Positions 8,018 through 16,957 of a stretch of 64,000 nt of DNA are shown here, piece after piece. A program made the position numbers and the translations under genes. This DNA is from Actinospineispora spinosispora DSM 44797 (GTDB taxonomy: Bacteria > Actinomycetota > Actinomycetes > Mycobacteriales > Pseudonocardiaceae), in assembly GCF_000429025.1 (NCBI RefSeq), contig NZ_AUBB01000021.1:186001-250000 (forward strand), written 5' to 3'. The notes under the pieces are model-generated. The model ran no database searches, was not told the DNA's origin, and saw only the letters and a list, made by a program, of their open reading frames with translations. Positions within the stretch are counted from its first letter, which is position 1, and each line of letters starts with the position of its first letter.

Positions 8018-9465
8018 CAGCGTGCCACCTGCGTGGTGCGGTCGTCCTGGGCGTCGGCACCGCCCAGCCGGTCGAGGGCCTGTGGGTGGCGGCGGCGCAG
8101 CACCCGGTAGAGCACGACGGTTCCGACCAGCAGAGCGAAGAACAACCACGCAACGACACCCTTCGCGCCGGTGGGGAAGGGCGCGAAGGAAAACGAGTAG
8201 ACCAGGATCGCGCCGGCGGCGGCGAGCAGCGTGGCCAGTGCGATGCCAGGGCGTAGCTGCCGGGTACGTGCCGCATGCACGCCCGCGCAGATCGTGGTCA
8301 GGCCGTAGGAGACGATCAACATGTAACCGGCGAACGTGCCCAGCAGACCGTAGGAGGTCTCCGCGCGGACCAGTATCGCGCCGAGCGCGCCGACCACCCC
8401 GAAGAACACGCCGACCGTCAGCACCGCCGCCGACGGGGCGGTACGCGCGGCACCGACCCTGGACAGTCCGCGCGGCAGCATGCCGTCCTTCGCCATGGTG
8501 AACACAGTGCGGCTGGTACCGGCCAGGATCCCGAGCGTCGAGCCGAAGAAGCTGATCGCGACGCCCGGGTCGATCAGGAAACCGATCCAGCCAACGCCGT
8601 TGTTGGCCGCGAGCAGATCCAACGGTGCGTCCAGCTGGGTCATCGGGACGTCGCGCAGGCCGAGCACGATCACGTAGGTGGCGAGGATGTACAGCACGCC
8701 ACAGCCGAGCACCGAACCGAGCACCGACACGCTGACCGCGCGGTGCGGCTCGGCGGCCTCCCTGCCGAGGGTGACGGCGTGGTCGAAGCCGGCGAGGGAG
8801 AACACCGAGAACCCGGCGGTGGCCAGGATGGCCGTGGCGCTGAATCCGGAGAAGTCGAACTGGCGGGCGTCGAACGGTCCGCCCGGTGCCCTGACCAGGA
8901 TCGCCACCAGCAGGATCACGATCACCGCGACGGTCAGGAACTCGATGGCCAGCAGCAGCTTCGCGGACAGCTTCACCTCACGCAGCGACAGCCAGGTGAC
9001 CAGTACGGCGACGACCGCGGCGACGGCTCCCAGGGTCGCGGCGTTGTCCGGTACCCCGAACTTGCGCAGCCAGGCATTCAGGTAGATCGCCGAACCGAGC
9101 ACACACGCCGGCCCGGACACGAGTGACGAGCACAGGTGGAAGATCATCACGAAGTAGCCGCCGCCACGCCCGACCGCGCGGGTGGTCAGCACGTAGATGC
9201 CGCCGGTCGTCGTGAACCGCTTGGCGAGCCAGGCGATACCGCCGGCGAAGCCGAGTACCAGCGCCGAGGTGACCGCCCAGGTCAGCCAGCTGAGTGGACC
9301 GGCGATCTCCACGACGACGCCGATCGCCAGCGCAAGTGTGGACGCGGGCGCGAGCACGCCGAGAGCGACGCCGAACACCGCCCAGGAGGGGAGCTGGCCC
9401 CGGCGAAGCTCGCCCGAATCTGTGTCCTGCACCGCGTCCTCCGGTGGATCGTCATCGATCGTCAT
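8017..9465 (-). CDS. APC-superfamily amino-acid permease
   Basis: 482 residues with about 12 hydrophobic segments and APC features such as SWLTWAVTSALVLGFAGGIA near TM1-2 and the conserved GREAAEPHRAVSVSV loop. It probably imports an amino acid or polyamine for the coupled ThDP decarboxylase downstream. Its start lies only 5 bp from a 22-bp TetR-like operator (9471-9492), so the transcript may be nearly leaderless and repressed there. Confidence 0.85.
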   Translation of the reverse strand: MTIDDDPPEDAVQDTDSGELRRGQLPSWAVFGVALGVLAPASTLALAIGVVVEIAGPLSWLTWAVTSALVLGFAGGIAWLAKRFTTTGGIYVLTTRAVGRGGGYFVMIFHLCSSLVSGPACVLGSAIYLNAWLRKFGVPDNAATLGAVAAVVAVLVTWLSLREVKLSAKLLLAIEFLTVAVIVILLVAILVRAPGGPFDARQFDFSGFSATAILATAGFSVFSLAGFDHAVTLGREAAEPHRAVSVSVLGSVLGCGVLYILATYVIVLGLRDVPMTQLDAPLDLLAANNGVGWIGFLIDPGVAISFFGSTLGILAGTSRTVFTMAKDGMLPRGLSRVGAARTAPSAAVLTVGVFFGVVGALGAILVRAETSYGLLGTFAGYMLIVSYGLTTICAGVHAARTRQLRPGIALATLLAAAGAILVYSFSFAPFPTGAKGVVAWLFFALLVGTVVLYRVLRRRHPQALDRLGGADAQDDRTTQVAR

Positions 9466-9470
9466 GCCAA

Positions 9471-9492
9471 TAACTGGCTGGCTGGTTAGTTA
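9471..9492. promoter_or_regulatory. TetR-like operator, site A
   Basis: A partial palindrome with outer arms TAACT and AGTTA and core GGCTGGCTGGTTA abuts the permease start. The core resembles site C in front of the TetR gene at 12845. Confidence 0.55.
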
Positions 9493-9536
9493 TGTTCGTG
9501 GTGTCGGTAGTGCCTGTCAACAGCCAGTTTTCGCTC

Positions 9537-9567
9537 TTGACGGCATCGGCGAAGCGGCCACTATAAT
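9537..9567 (+). promoter_or_regulatory. Sigma-70 type promoter of the acyl-CoA ligase gene
   Basis: TTGACG (9537-9542) and a perfect TATAAT (9562-9567) are separated by 19 bp. The predicted start site falls inside operator site B, giving a leader of only about 10 nt before the ATG at 9585. Confidence 0.65.
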
Positions 9568-9585
9568 TGACTGGTGACTCAGTTA
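9564..9585. promoter_or_regulatory. TetR-like operator, site B
   Basis: A 22-bp partial palindrome with end motifs TAATTGACTGG and CTCAGTTA covers the -10 element and start codon of the ligase gene. A protein bound here would block transcription. Confidence 0.55.
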
Positions 9586-11603
9586 TGAGCTTGTCGATGT
9601 TCCGCGACCCCGCGTCGGTCGCCGTGGTCGGTGCTTCGGAGGACGAGACGAAATGGGGGTACTGGCTGGCCCGAGGCGCATTGCGGGGTAGCCATCGGCG
9701 CGCGGTCGAGCTGGTCAACCGGCGGGCCGGCACGTTGTTCGGCCGCCCCTGCTCGGTGAGCATCACCGCACTGGATCGGGCGCCGGAGCTCGTCGCGCTG
9801 TGTGTGCCGGCGCCGATGGTCGCCGGGGTCGTGGAGGAAGGGCTCGCTCTCGGCGTCCGGGGGTTCCTCGGCATCACGGCGGGTGTGCCGGACGAGTGTG
9901 CGCTCGCGGCTCGGGTCCGCGACGGCGGGGCACGGCTGCTCGGCGCGAACAGCCTCGGCATCTTCGACGCCGCGACCGAGCTGGAGCTGGCCTGGGGCCG
10001 GTTCGAGGCGGGGCCGTTGGCGATCGTCTCGCAGAGTGGTCAGCTGGGATCGGAGCTGGCGATCCTCGGGGCCCGGGTCGGTCTGGGGATTTCCCGCTTC
10101 GTGTCGATCGGCAACCAGTCCGATGTCTCGGCGGCGGAGGTGCTCGCTGATCTGGCCGAGCACGAGCCGACCAGGGTGATCGCGCTCTACCTGGAGAGTT
10201 TCACCGAGGCCGAGGAGCTGTTCGGCGTGCTCACCGCGCTGCGCGCGACCGGTAAACCGACGCTGCTGCTCACCGTCGGTGCGGGGGAGGCGAGCAGCAG
10301 GCTGGCCCGATCCCACACTGGCTCACTCACCTCCCGGACTGACGTCGTGGACGCCGCGTGCCGGATGGCGGGGGTCGCGAGAGTGAGGACACCCGCTGAG
10401 CTGATCGACCTCGCCCGTGCCTGTCTCACCGGCGTGGGCGTACGCGGGCACCGGGTCGCGGTCGTCGGGGACAGCGGCGGACAGGGCGGTGTGGCGGCGG
10501 ACCTGGCGGACGCGGTCGGGCTGGTGGTGCCAGCGTTCCCCGCCGGGCTGCACGAGCGACTCGCCGATGCGCTACCCGAGGGCGCGGCCACCGGCAACCC
10601 GGTGGATCTCGCGGGTGCGGGCGAGCGGGACCTGGCCAGCTACGCCGACACGGTCGAGGCGGTACTGGCCGACGACACCATCGACGCCGCTGTGCTGACC
10701 GGCTACTTCGGTCGTTACGCCGAGGACGTTCCGGGCCTCGCCGAGCACGAGCGGCAGATCGCGCGGCAGCTCGGCGCGGTGTCGCACAGGCACGGCAAGG
10801 CCCTGGTCGTGCACAGCATGGCCGAACCGGGCACGAGTACCGCGCAGCTGTGGAGCGCCGGGGTGCCCACGTTCGGCGACATCGGTTCCTCGATGCGGAC
10901 GCTGGCCGGGCTGGCCGCGCTGCGGCCAAGAGGGACCGAACCGATGCCGCCGCTCCCCGAGCCGGAGCACGAACCGGTGGACGGGTACTGGGCGGCCCGG
11001 GAGGCACTGGGCAAGCACGGCGTCCGGTTCCCCGACGGTCGCCAGGTCCGCTGCCGCGACGACCTTCTGGGGACCGGGCTGCGGATGCCGCTGGTACTCA
11101 AGGCCGGCTGGGTGGCGCACAAGAGCGAGGTCGGCGGCGTCGCGGTGGGGATCACCGACACCGAGGCGCTGCTGGCCGCGTTCGACCGGATGTACGCCGC
11201 GCTGGGCCCGGGGGAGTACGTGCTGGAGGAGCAGGACCGTCGGCCGGACGTCGTCGAGATGCTCGTCGGCGCCCGCCGCGACCCCGGATTCGGGCCGGTC
11301 GTCCTCGTGGGCGCGGGCGGCACCGAGGCCGAGGTGTGGGCGGACACCACCGTCGAGCTTGCCCCCCTCGGCTCCGAGACCGCGACCGACATGCTCGACC
11401 GGCTGCGCTGCGCGACCCTGCTGGCCGGATGGCGCGGCCGTCCTCCGGTGGCGACACAGGCGCTGGCCGAGGTGGTGTCGGCCGTGTCCCGGTATGTCAC
11501 CGCGAACGACTGGATCACGGAGCTGGAACTGAACCCGGTCCGTGTCGGAACCGACGGCGTCCTTGCCGTGGACGCCCTGATCATCAGGAGAGACCAACGA
11601 TGA
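9585..11603 (+). CDS. NDP-forming acyl-CoA ligase (fused alpha-beta subunits)
   Basis: 672 residues. The CoA-binding Rossmann domain is at the N-terminus (DPASVAVVGASEDETKWGYW), followed by a succinyl-CoA-ligase-like domain (AIVSQSGQLGSELAI) with the phospho-histidine loop RSHTGSL, and a C-terminal ATP-grasp domain (MPLVLKAGWVAHKSEVGGVA). Enzymes of this type convert a carboxylic acid, CoA and ATP to acyl-CoA, ADP and phosphate. The ATG at 9585 has GGTGA upstream; the TTG at 9567 lies in the -10 box and is rejected. The stop overlaps the start of the acyl-CoA dehydrogenase (ATGA), so the two enzymes act together on one acid. Confidence 0.85.
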   Translation: MSLSMFRDPASVAVVGASEDETKWGYWLARGALRGSHRRAVELVNRRAGTLFGRPCSVSITALDRAPELVALCVPAPMVAGVVEEGLALGVRGFLGITAGVPDECALAARVRDGGARLLGANSLGIFDAATELELAWGRFEAGPLAIVSQSGQLGSELAILGARVGLGISRFVSIGNQSDVSAAEVLADLAEHEPTRVIALYLESFTEAEELFGVLTALRATGKPTLLLTVGAGEASSRLARSHTGSLTSRTDVVDAACRMAGVARVRTPAELIDLARACLTGVGVRGHRVAVVGDSGGQGGVAADLADAVGLVVPAFPAGLHERLADALPEGAATGNPVDLAGAGERDLASYADTVEAVLADDTIDAAVLTGYFGRYAEDVPGLAEHERQIARQLGAVSHRHGKALVVHSMAEPGTSTAQLWSAGVPTFGDIGSSMRTLAGLAALRPRGTEPMPPLPEPEHEPVDGYWAAREALGKHGVRFPDGRQVRCRDDLLGTGLRMPLVLKAGWVAHKSEVGGVAVGITDTEALLAAFDRMYAALGPGEYVLEEQDRRPDVVEMLVGARRDPGFGPVVLVGAGGTEAEVWADTTVELAPLGSETATDMLDRLRCATLLAGWRGRPPVATQALAEVVSAVSRYVTANDWITELELNPVRVGTDGVLAVDALIIRRDQR

Positions 11604-12757
11604 AGAGCACCTCCGCATGGTCGTTGACCGACGAGCAGCGCCAGATCGTCGAGCTGTGCCGGGACTTCGCGGCCAAGGAGATCCGTCCGCGCGGACGGGA
11701 GGTGGACGAGGCCGACATCGTCACCCCGGTGGACCTGTTCGCCAAGGCCGCGAAGGTCGGCATCACCGACTTCATGCTCCCTGACGAGTACGGCGGCGGC
11801 GGTTTCACCGACGTGTTCACCCAGTGCCTCGTGCAGGAGGAGCTCTGCTGGGGTGACCCGGGCATCGGGAACCTGGTGTGTTCCAACGGCTTCTTCGCCG
11901 ATCCGATCCTTGCCCTGGGTACCGAGGAGCAGAAGCGCGCCTGGCTCACCCCGCTCGCCGGCCCGGACACCCCGATGACCGCGCTGGCCACGACCGAACC
12001 GGACTCGGGCTCCGATGCCGCGTCGATCGTCACCACCGCGCGTCGGGTCGACGGCGGCTATCGGATCAACGGTCAGAAGGCATGGATCTCCAACGCGGGC
12101 GCGGCGGAGCTCTACGTGGTGTTCGCCAAGACCGACCGCACGAAGCGCTCCGCCGGGGTCACGGCGTTCCTGCTGCGCAAGGACAGCGAAGGTCTGTCCT
12201 TCGGCCAGCCCATGCGCAAGATGGGTCAGCGCGCGATCGTCTGCCGAGAGATGTTCTTCGACGACGTCTTCGTGCCGGAGGAGCAGCGGCTCGGCGACGA
12301 GGGCCAGGGCTTCTACGGCCTGATGACCACGTTCGACATCTCCCGGGTGGTCCTCGGCTCGGCCGCGCTCGGTGCCGCGCGCGCCGCCTACGAGTACGCG
12401 CTGGAGTACGCGCGGACCCGCAAGCAGTTCGGGGTTCCGATCATCGAGCACCAGGCGGTCGCCTTCCGCCTCGCCGACATGGCCACCCGGATCGAGTCCG
12501 CGAGGCTTCTGGTGCACCACGCGGCACGGGTCATCGACTCGGGCGAGCGGGCCACCGGGCTCGCCGCGATGGCCAAGCTGACCGCGACCGAGAGCGCGAT
12601 GTTCGTGACCTGGGCGGCGGTGCAGACGCTCGGCGGCTGGGGGTACTCGAGGGAGCACCCGGTCGAGCAGTGGATGCGGGACGTGAAGCTGGAGGAGATC
12701 GAGGAGGGCACCTCCGACATCATGCGGCTGGTCATCTCCCGCAACCTGACCCCCTGA
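11600..12757 (+). CDS. Acyl-CoA dehydrogenase
   Basis: 385 residues, full length for the family. It has the FAD/substrate signature ALATTEPDSGSDA, the beta-domain motif INGQKAWISNAG, and the C-terminal arginine/glutamate region RTRKQFGVPI, GGWGYSREHPVEQWMRD and EEIEEGTSDIMR. The Glu preceding GTSDI is the expected catalytic base. It introduces the alpha-beta double bond into the acyl-CoA made by the coupled ligase. It starts within the ligase stop codon (ATGA) with an AGGAGAG ribosome-binding site. Confidence 0.9.
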   Translation: MKSTSAWSLTDEQRQIVELCRDFAAKEIRPRGREVDEADIVTPVDLFAKAAKVGITDFMLPDEYGGGGFTDVFTQCLVQEELCWGDPGIGNLVCSNGFFADPILALGTEEQKRAWLTPLAGPDTPMTALATTEPDSGSDAASIVTTARRVDGGYRINGQKAWISNAGAAELYVVFAKTDRTKRSAGVTAFLLRKDSEGLSFGQPMRKMGQRAIVCREMFFDDVFVPEEQRLGDEGQGFYGLMTTFDISRVVLGSAALGAARAAYEYALEYARTRKQFGVPIIEHQAVAFRLADMATRIESARLLVHHAARVIDSGERATGLAAMAKLTATESAMFVTWAAVQTLGGWGYSREHPVEQWMRDVKLEEIEEGTSDIMRLVISRNLTP

Positions 12758-12810
12758 CGGGCGACGGGGGTGGTTCCGGCCGCCCTCGGCCCGGCCGCAC
12801 GTCGTAGGAT

Positions 12811-12832
12811 TTGATCGGCTGACCGGTTATCA
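12811..12832. promoter_or_regulatory. TetR-like operator, site C
   Basis: TTGATCGGCTGACCGG followed by TTATCA lies 12 bp upstream of the TetR start. It shares the GGCTG-N3-GGTTA core with site A and suggests autoregulation. Confidence 0.5.
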
Positions 12833-12844
12833 GGGAGAACGATC

Positions 12845-13438
12845 ATGCCTCGGCCCAACGTGGAAGTCGAACGTCGCAAGCAGATCCTCGACGCGGCGTG
12901 CAGCGTGATCGCCAAGCGCGGACTGCAGGAGCTGCGGCTCACCGACGTCGCCGGGGTGGCCGGGGTCAGCTCCGGCACCATCCACTACTACTTCGACACG
13001 AAGCGCGAGCTGGTCAACGCCGCGTTCGAGTACAACTTCCGGCATTCGCTGGAACGCCGCCAGTGGCTACGGGACGAGAACCGCGAGCCGCTGGAGATGC
13101 TCATCGAGATCATCGACTCGTACCTGCCGAACCGGGGTGCGTCCCTGCGGGCGTGGCGGGTCTGGGCCGATCTGTGGGCCGAGGGTATGCGTGACCGGGC
13201 GCTGCAGAAGACCAACGAGGAGCTGTACGGGCAGTGGCGTGAACTCGTGCGTGCCACCATCGTTGCGGCTCAACAGGCCGGAACAGCCCGGGCGGGAGAC
13301 CCCGAGCTGCTCGCGAACATGCTGATCGGCATGGTCGATGGTCTGGCGATGCAGGTGCTGCTCTCGGCGAAGGCCATGTCGCTCGACACCATGCGCCACA
13401 CCTGCCGGGCCTTCATCGACCAGGTGATCGCCCGCTAG
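12845..13438 (+). CDS. TetR-family transcriptional repressor
   Basis: 197 residues. The HTH is at residues 8-55 (RKQILDAACSVIAKRGLQEL, then VAGVSSGTIHYYFDTKRELV) and is followed by a helical ligand-binding domain. A GGAGA ribosome-binding site precedes the ATG. It follows the acyl-CoA ligase/dehydrogenase operon and overlaps the end of the convergent APC permease by 26 bp. The related operators A, B and C make it the best candidate repressor of the permease/decarboxylase and ligase/dehydrogenase operons. Confidence 0.85.
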   Translation: MPRPNVEVERRKQILDAACSVIAKRGLQELRLTDVAGVAGVSSGTIHYYFDTKRELVNAAFEYNFRHSLERRQWLRDENREPLEMLIEIIDSYLPNRGASLRAWRVWADLWAEGMRDRALQKTNEELYGQWRELVRATIVAAQQAGTARAGDPELLANMLIGMVDGLAMQVLLSAKAMSLDTMRHTCRAFIDQVIAR

Positions 13439-14942
13439 TCTCCCACCGGCCGATCAGGAAGAACGCCACGCCGATGGCGAGGAACAGCGCCAACGGCACC
13501 AGCTGGGTCACCTCGTAGGTCCAGCGCTGCCCCTCGAATGCCGAGGGCAGCGCGTCGTCCGGGGAACCGCTCGACCCGAACCAGCCGATACCGACGCCGG
13601 GCCAGAGCAGCTGGGACAGGGTGAACGCCACGATCGAGGTGGACAACACCGACACGACGTACCCGCCGAGCCTGCCTCCCGGAACGGTGAACGGCCGGGC
13701 GACGTCCGGGAACCTACGGCGCAGCACCGGCAGTGTCGGGAACACCGTCAGGTACGCGACCATGGTCATCGAGATGGCCAGGTTGAGCCCCGCGCTGAAG
13801 TACTTGCCGGAGTCACCGTCGGTGAAGTTCAGCGCCGCGACCATGACGGCGCTGGCCAGCAGACCGGACAACACGTTGATCCGCACCGGCGTCCCTCGGG
13901 TCGGTGACAGCACACCCAGGTAGCGCGGCCCGGCACCGTCCGCGCAGGCCACCGCCTGTGCCCGGCATTCCCCGAGCGCCCAGGACACACCGCTGGTGAA
14001 CAGCCCGACGATCAGGCCGAGCGCGGCGAGGACACCGACGACGGCGCCGAACCCGGTCAACGTGACGGTGCCGTCCGCGTTGATCTGCCCGCCGTAGACG
14101 GTGAACACGGCCTTGCACGCATCGACGAACCCGCCGAGATTGCTCACCTGCGCGCCGGGCAGCACCAGCAGTATTCCCGCGACCGGTGCGGCGACCATGA
14201 GGAACGACAGGACCCCCGAGCGCAGCACCCCGAGCGGGATGGTGCGGTGCGGGTTCTCGATCTCCTCGGCGGCCGAGCTCGACACCTCGAAGCCGACGAA
14301 GGTGAACACGATGATCGGGACCAGGGCGATGAACCCCAGGTAGGTGGGGCTGAAGTCGGACAGGTTCAGCTCCTGGACGCCGCGTTGCACGCCGTAGACG
14401 ACGGTGGAGACGAAGAAGAACCCGAGCAGGACGATCCGGGCGATCCCGCCGATCGCCGGAACCCAGCGGCCGACCGCCAGCGACACCGACGTACACAGCA
14501 CGCCCGCCCAGATGAACACCAGCCCGGCCAGGTAGGTCCAGAGTCCGGGCAGTGGGTGCACGAACTTCTCGAAGGTCGTCAGCGCCACCACGCACAGTGT
14601 GCCGCCGACCCAGACCGGGTTGGACAGCCAGTACACCAGCTGCGCGACGCCGGAGACGAAGCGCCCGAACGCGAGCCGCGTCCAGGTGTACTGCCCGCCC
14701 TCCAGCGGGAACGTGGCGCTCAGCTCGGCCACGATCAGTCCGTACGGCACGAAGAACAGCAGCGAGAGCACGAACAGCCAGGTGAACGCCTCGTGACCGG
14801 CGGCGGCGAGCGAACCGATGGTGTCCAGCCCGACCAGCGAGCAGAGCAGCAGGAAGAACACGTCGAACCGCCCGAGCCCGCGCCGGGGCGTCCGGGTGGT
14901 GCGCTGATCCGTCGTGTCGGCGAGCGCCACGGGTTCGGACAC
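13413..14942 (-). CDS. APC-superfamily amino-acid permease (second copy)
   Basis: 509 residues, about 12 to 14 hydrophobic segments. The family loop EEIENPHRTIPLGVLRSG and the long hydrophobic first helix pair are visible. It is divergent from the second TetR gene (15046), with operator site D between them, and is tail-to-tail with the first TetR gene. With the Glu/Leu-type dehydrogenase further right it probably forms an amino-acid uptake and deamination unit. Confidence 0.85.
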   Translation of the reverse strand: MSEPVALADTTDQRTTRTPRRGLGRFDVFFLLLCSLVGLDTIGSLAAAGHEAFTWLFVLSLLFFVPYGLIVAELSATFPLEGGQYTWTRLAFGRFVSGVAQLVYWLSNPVWVGGTLCVVALTTFEKFVHPLPGLWTYLAGLVFIWAGVLCTSVSLAVGRWVPAIGGIARIVLLGFFFVSTVVYGVQRGVQELNLSDFSPTYLGFIALVPIIVFTFVGFEVSSSAAEEIENPHRTIPLGVLRSGVLSFLMVAAPVAGILLVLPGAQVSNLGGFVDACKAVFTVYGGQINADGTVTLTGFGAVVGVLAALGLIVGLFTSGVSWALGECRAQAVACADGAGPRYLGVLSPTRGTPVRINVLSGLLASAVMVAALNFTDGDSGKYFSAGLNLAISMTMVAYLTVFPTLPVLRRRFPDVARPFTVPGGRLGGYVVSVLSTSIVAFTLSQLLWPGVGIGWFGSSGSPDDALPSAFEGQRWTYEVTQLVPLALFLAIGVAFFLIGRWETSGRSPGR

Positions 14943-14968
14943 GGAGCCTCCCAGTTCTGACCAGAGAC

Positions 14969-14990
14969 TGACTGACTGATCAGACAGTTA
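14969..14990. promoter_or_regulatory. TetR operator, site D
   Basis: Palindrome centred on CTGATCAG with flanks TGACTGA and ACAGTTA, between the divergent permease and TetR genes. Its complement matches site E at 20 of 22 positions. Confidence 0.7.
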
Positions 14991-15045
14991 GGGCAATACG
15001 ATGCGACGCCGGTCACACGGTGTCAAGAGCGGGTAGCGTGACCGG

Positions 15046-15651
15046 GTGCCGAGGACGAAGAAGGAAGCCGACGTCAGGCGTGGCGAGATCCTCGGTGTGA
15101 CGCTGGAGCTGATCAGCGAGCGCGGCATCGCCGCGCTGCGCGGCGCCGACGTCGCACAGCGCCTCGGAATCAGCTCCGCGCTGGTCTTCTACCACTTCGA
15201 GAACCTCGACAACCTGATCGTCAGTGCGTTCCGGTACGCCACCGAACGCGATCTCGTGGCGCTCGACGACCTCCTCGCCGCTGACGCGCCGAGCACCCTG
15301 GAACGCCTGCGCGCGGCCCTGCGCGAATACGGCCCGACCGGCTCAGCGCAGAGCTGGCGACTGTGGATCGAGGGCTGGTCGGCGGGCCTGCGCAGCGAGT
15401 CACTTCGTTCGGTGATCCACTCGTTGGACGAGCGGTGGCGCGCCGTCATCGCCGAGCTCATCGCCGATGGCGTGAGACTGGGGGAGTTCCGCTCCGAGGA
15501 CCCGGTCGGCGCGGCATGGCGGCTGACCGCCCTGATCGACGGACTGGCCGTCCAGCGGGTCGCGTTCGACAACCCGGTCATCCGCTCCCGTGCCGAGACC
15601 TGGGTCGACTCCGCCCTCCGCGCCGAGGTGGGCCTGACGCCCGGCGCATGA
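15046..15651 (+). CDS. TetR-family transcriptional repressor (second)
   Basis: 201 residues from a GTG start. The HTH (GEILGVTLELISERGIAALR, then RLGISSALVFYHFENLDNLI) is followed by a TetR_C-like helical domain. It lies between near-identical operators D (its own and the permease promoter) and E (the dehydrogenase promoter), so it most likely represses both. Confidence 0.85.
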   Translation: MPRTKKEADVRRGEILGVTLELISERGIAALRGADVAQRLGISSALVFYHFENLDNLIVSAFRYATERDLVALDDLLAADAPSTLERLRAALREYGPTGSAQSWRLWIEGWSAGLRSESLRSVIHSLDERWRAVIAELIADGVRLGEFRSEDPVGAAWRLTALIDGLAVQRVAFDNPVIRSRAETWVDSALRAEVGLTPGA

Positions 15652-15684
15652 CTCACTGTTGACCGGGGCATCCCACGATGTTAT

Positions 15685-15706
15685 TAACTGTCTGGTCAGT
15701 CAGTAA
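15685..15706. promoter_or_regulatory. TetR operator, site E
   Basis: TAACTGTCTGGTCAGTC followed by AGTAA, nearly identical to the complement of site D. It sits just upstream of the ribosome-binding site of the dehydrogenase gene. Confidence 0.7.
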
Positions 15707-15722
15707 ACGTCCGGAGGTGGCT

Positions 15723-16946
15723 GTGGTGCTCGTCCTGCCCAATGCGATCTCGGAGGAAGCCGACACGGCGGTGGATCGTCCCTACTTCGAGGCCACCTGG
15801 CACGACACCGAAACCGCCGCGCGCGGGTACCTGGTGATCGACCGGTTGGTGCGCGGCCTGTGCAGCGGCGGACTGCGGATGCGGTCGGGATGCACCCTCA
15901 CCGAGGTGCGAGGGCTCGCGCGGGGCATGACCTTGAAGGAGGCGATTCACTTCGAGCCGGAGGCGCGGTACGTGCCGCTCGGCGGCGCGAAAGGTGGCAT
16001 CGACTTCGACCCGTACCACCCGGACGCCGAGGGAGTGCTGTTCCGTTACCTCTGCGCGATGAGCCCGTTGATCGAACGGCGATGGACCATGGGGGAGGAC
16101 CTCGGCGTGCGGCAGGAGGCCGTCGACCGGGGCGTCCACGCGAGTGGGCTGGACAGTTCGGTGCAGGCCGCCTACCGGATGGTCGCCGATCCGGAGGAGT
16201 CACGCGAGCGGATGCGGACCGCGTTCGCCGCGGTTGTCGACGGCGTCGCGCTCGACGAGCTGGTGGGCGGGTACGGCGTCGCCGAGGCGGCGTTCGCCGC
16301 GTTGCGGCACATCGGATCAGACCCGGCTTCGACCACCGCGTTCGTGCAGGGTTTCGGGTCGATGGGTGGCGCCACCGCCCGCTACCTGGCCCGTGCCGGG
16401 GTGCGTGTGGTCGGCATCAGCGACGTCCGTGGGGTGGTGGCGAACCCGGCGGGTCTCGATGTCGAGCGGCTACTGCGCACTCGCACTCCCAGCGGCGAGA
16501 TGGACCGCGCTCAACTGCGCCCCGGCGACACCGAGCTGCCGGGCGAACAGTGGCTCACGGTGTCCTCGGACGTGCTCGTCCCGGCGGCGACCTCCTACTG
16601 CATCGACGCGGACAACCAGCACCGCATCGCGGCCTCGGTGATCGTGGAGGCCGCGAACATGCCGGTCACACCGGAGGCAGAGGAGCTGCTGCGCGGCCGT
16701 GGTGTGCTCATCTCTCCCGACTTCCTGGCCAACTCCGGCACCAACGCCTGGTGGTGGTGGGTCCTGTTCGGTGACATCGACGGCACGGCCGACGCTTCGT
16801 TCGCCAAGCTCGCGCACCGCATCGGTGCACTGAGCGAAGAGGTCTTCGCGCACGCCGACCTCCACCGCACGAGCCCACGCGCGGCGGCCCTCACCCTGGC
16901 GAGTTCGCGGCTGGAGGAGGTCTCGCACCGGTTCCCCGAGGGCTAG
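15723..16946 (+). CDS. Glu/Leu/Phe/Val-dehydrogenase family enzyme
   Basis: About 407 residues. The dimerisation/catalytic domain has GGLRMRSGCTLTEVRGLARG and the lysine motif PLGGAKGGIDFDP; the NAD(P) domain has FVQGFGSMGGATARYLARAG. The reaction is oxidative deamination of an amino acid to its 2-oxo acid. The frame runs back to an ATG at 15678, but that would place operator site E inside the gene; GTG codons at 15723 and 15726, behind GGAGG at 15713, are better starts. The stop codon lies in a perfect palindrome next to an IS remnant. Confidence 0.8.
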   Translation: MVLVLPNAISEEADTAVDRPYFEATWHDTETAARGYLVIDRLVRGLCSGGLRMRSGCTLTEVRGLARGMTLKEAIHFEPEARYVPLGGAKGGIDFDPYHPDAEGVLFRYLCAMSPLIERRWTMGEDLGVRQEAVDRGVHASGLDSSVQAAYRMVADPEESRERMRTAFAAVVDGVALDELVGGYGVAEAAFAALRHIGSDPASTTAFVQGFGSMGGATARYLARAGVRVVGISDVRGVVANPAGLDVERLLRTRTPSGEMDRAQLRPGDTELPGEQWLTVSSDVLVPAATSYCIDADNQHRIAASVIVEAANMPVTPEAEELLRGRGVLISPDFLANSGTNAWWWWVLFGDIDGTADASFAKLAHRIGALSEEVFAHADLHRTSPRAAALTLASSRLEEVSHRFPEG

Positions 16947-16957
16947 CTAGCCCTCGG
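16936..16957. repeat. Perfect 22-bp palindrome at the dehydrogenase stop / IS junction
   Basis: The arms CCGAGGGCTAG and CTAGCCCTCGG have no spacer. The left arm contains the dehydrogenase stop TAG. The truncated end of the IS-like transposase frame starts in the right arm. The central CTAGCTAG matches the CTAG-type targets used by part of the IS5 family. Confidence 0.7.

Noticed and set aside
10715..12658. A 647-codon minus-strand frame opposite the acyl-CoA ligase and dehydrogenase
   Set aside because: No recognisable domain; the opposite strand encodes two complete enzymes with catalytic motifs and coupled overlap.
15678..15722. Upstream ATG start for the Glu/Leu-type dehydrogenase
   Set aside because: The extra residues have no family counterpart and would include the TetR operator; a GGAGG site precedes the GTG codons at 15723/15726.
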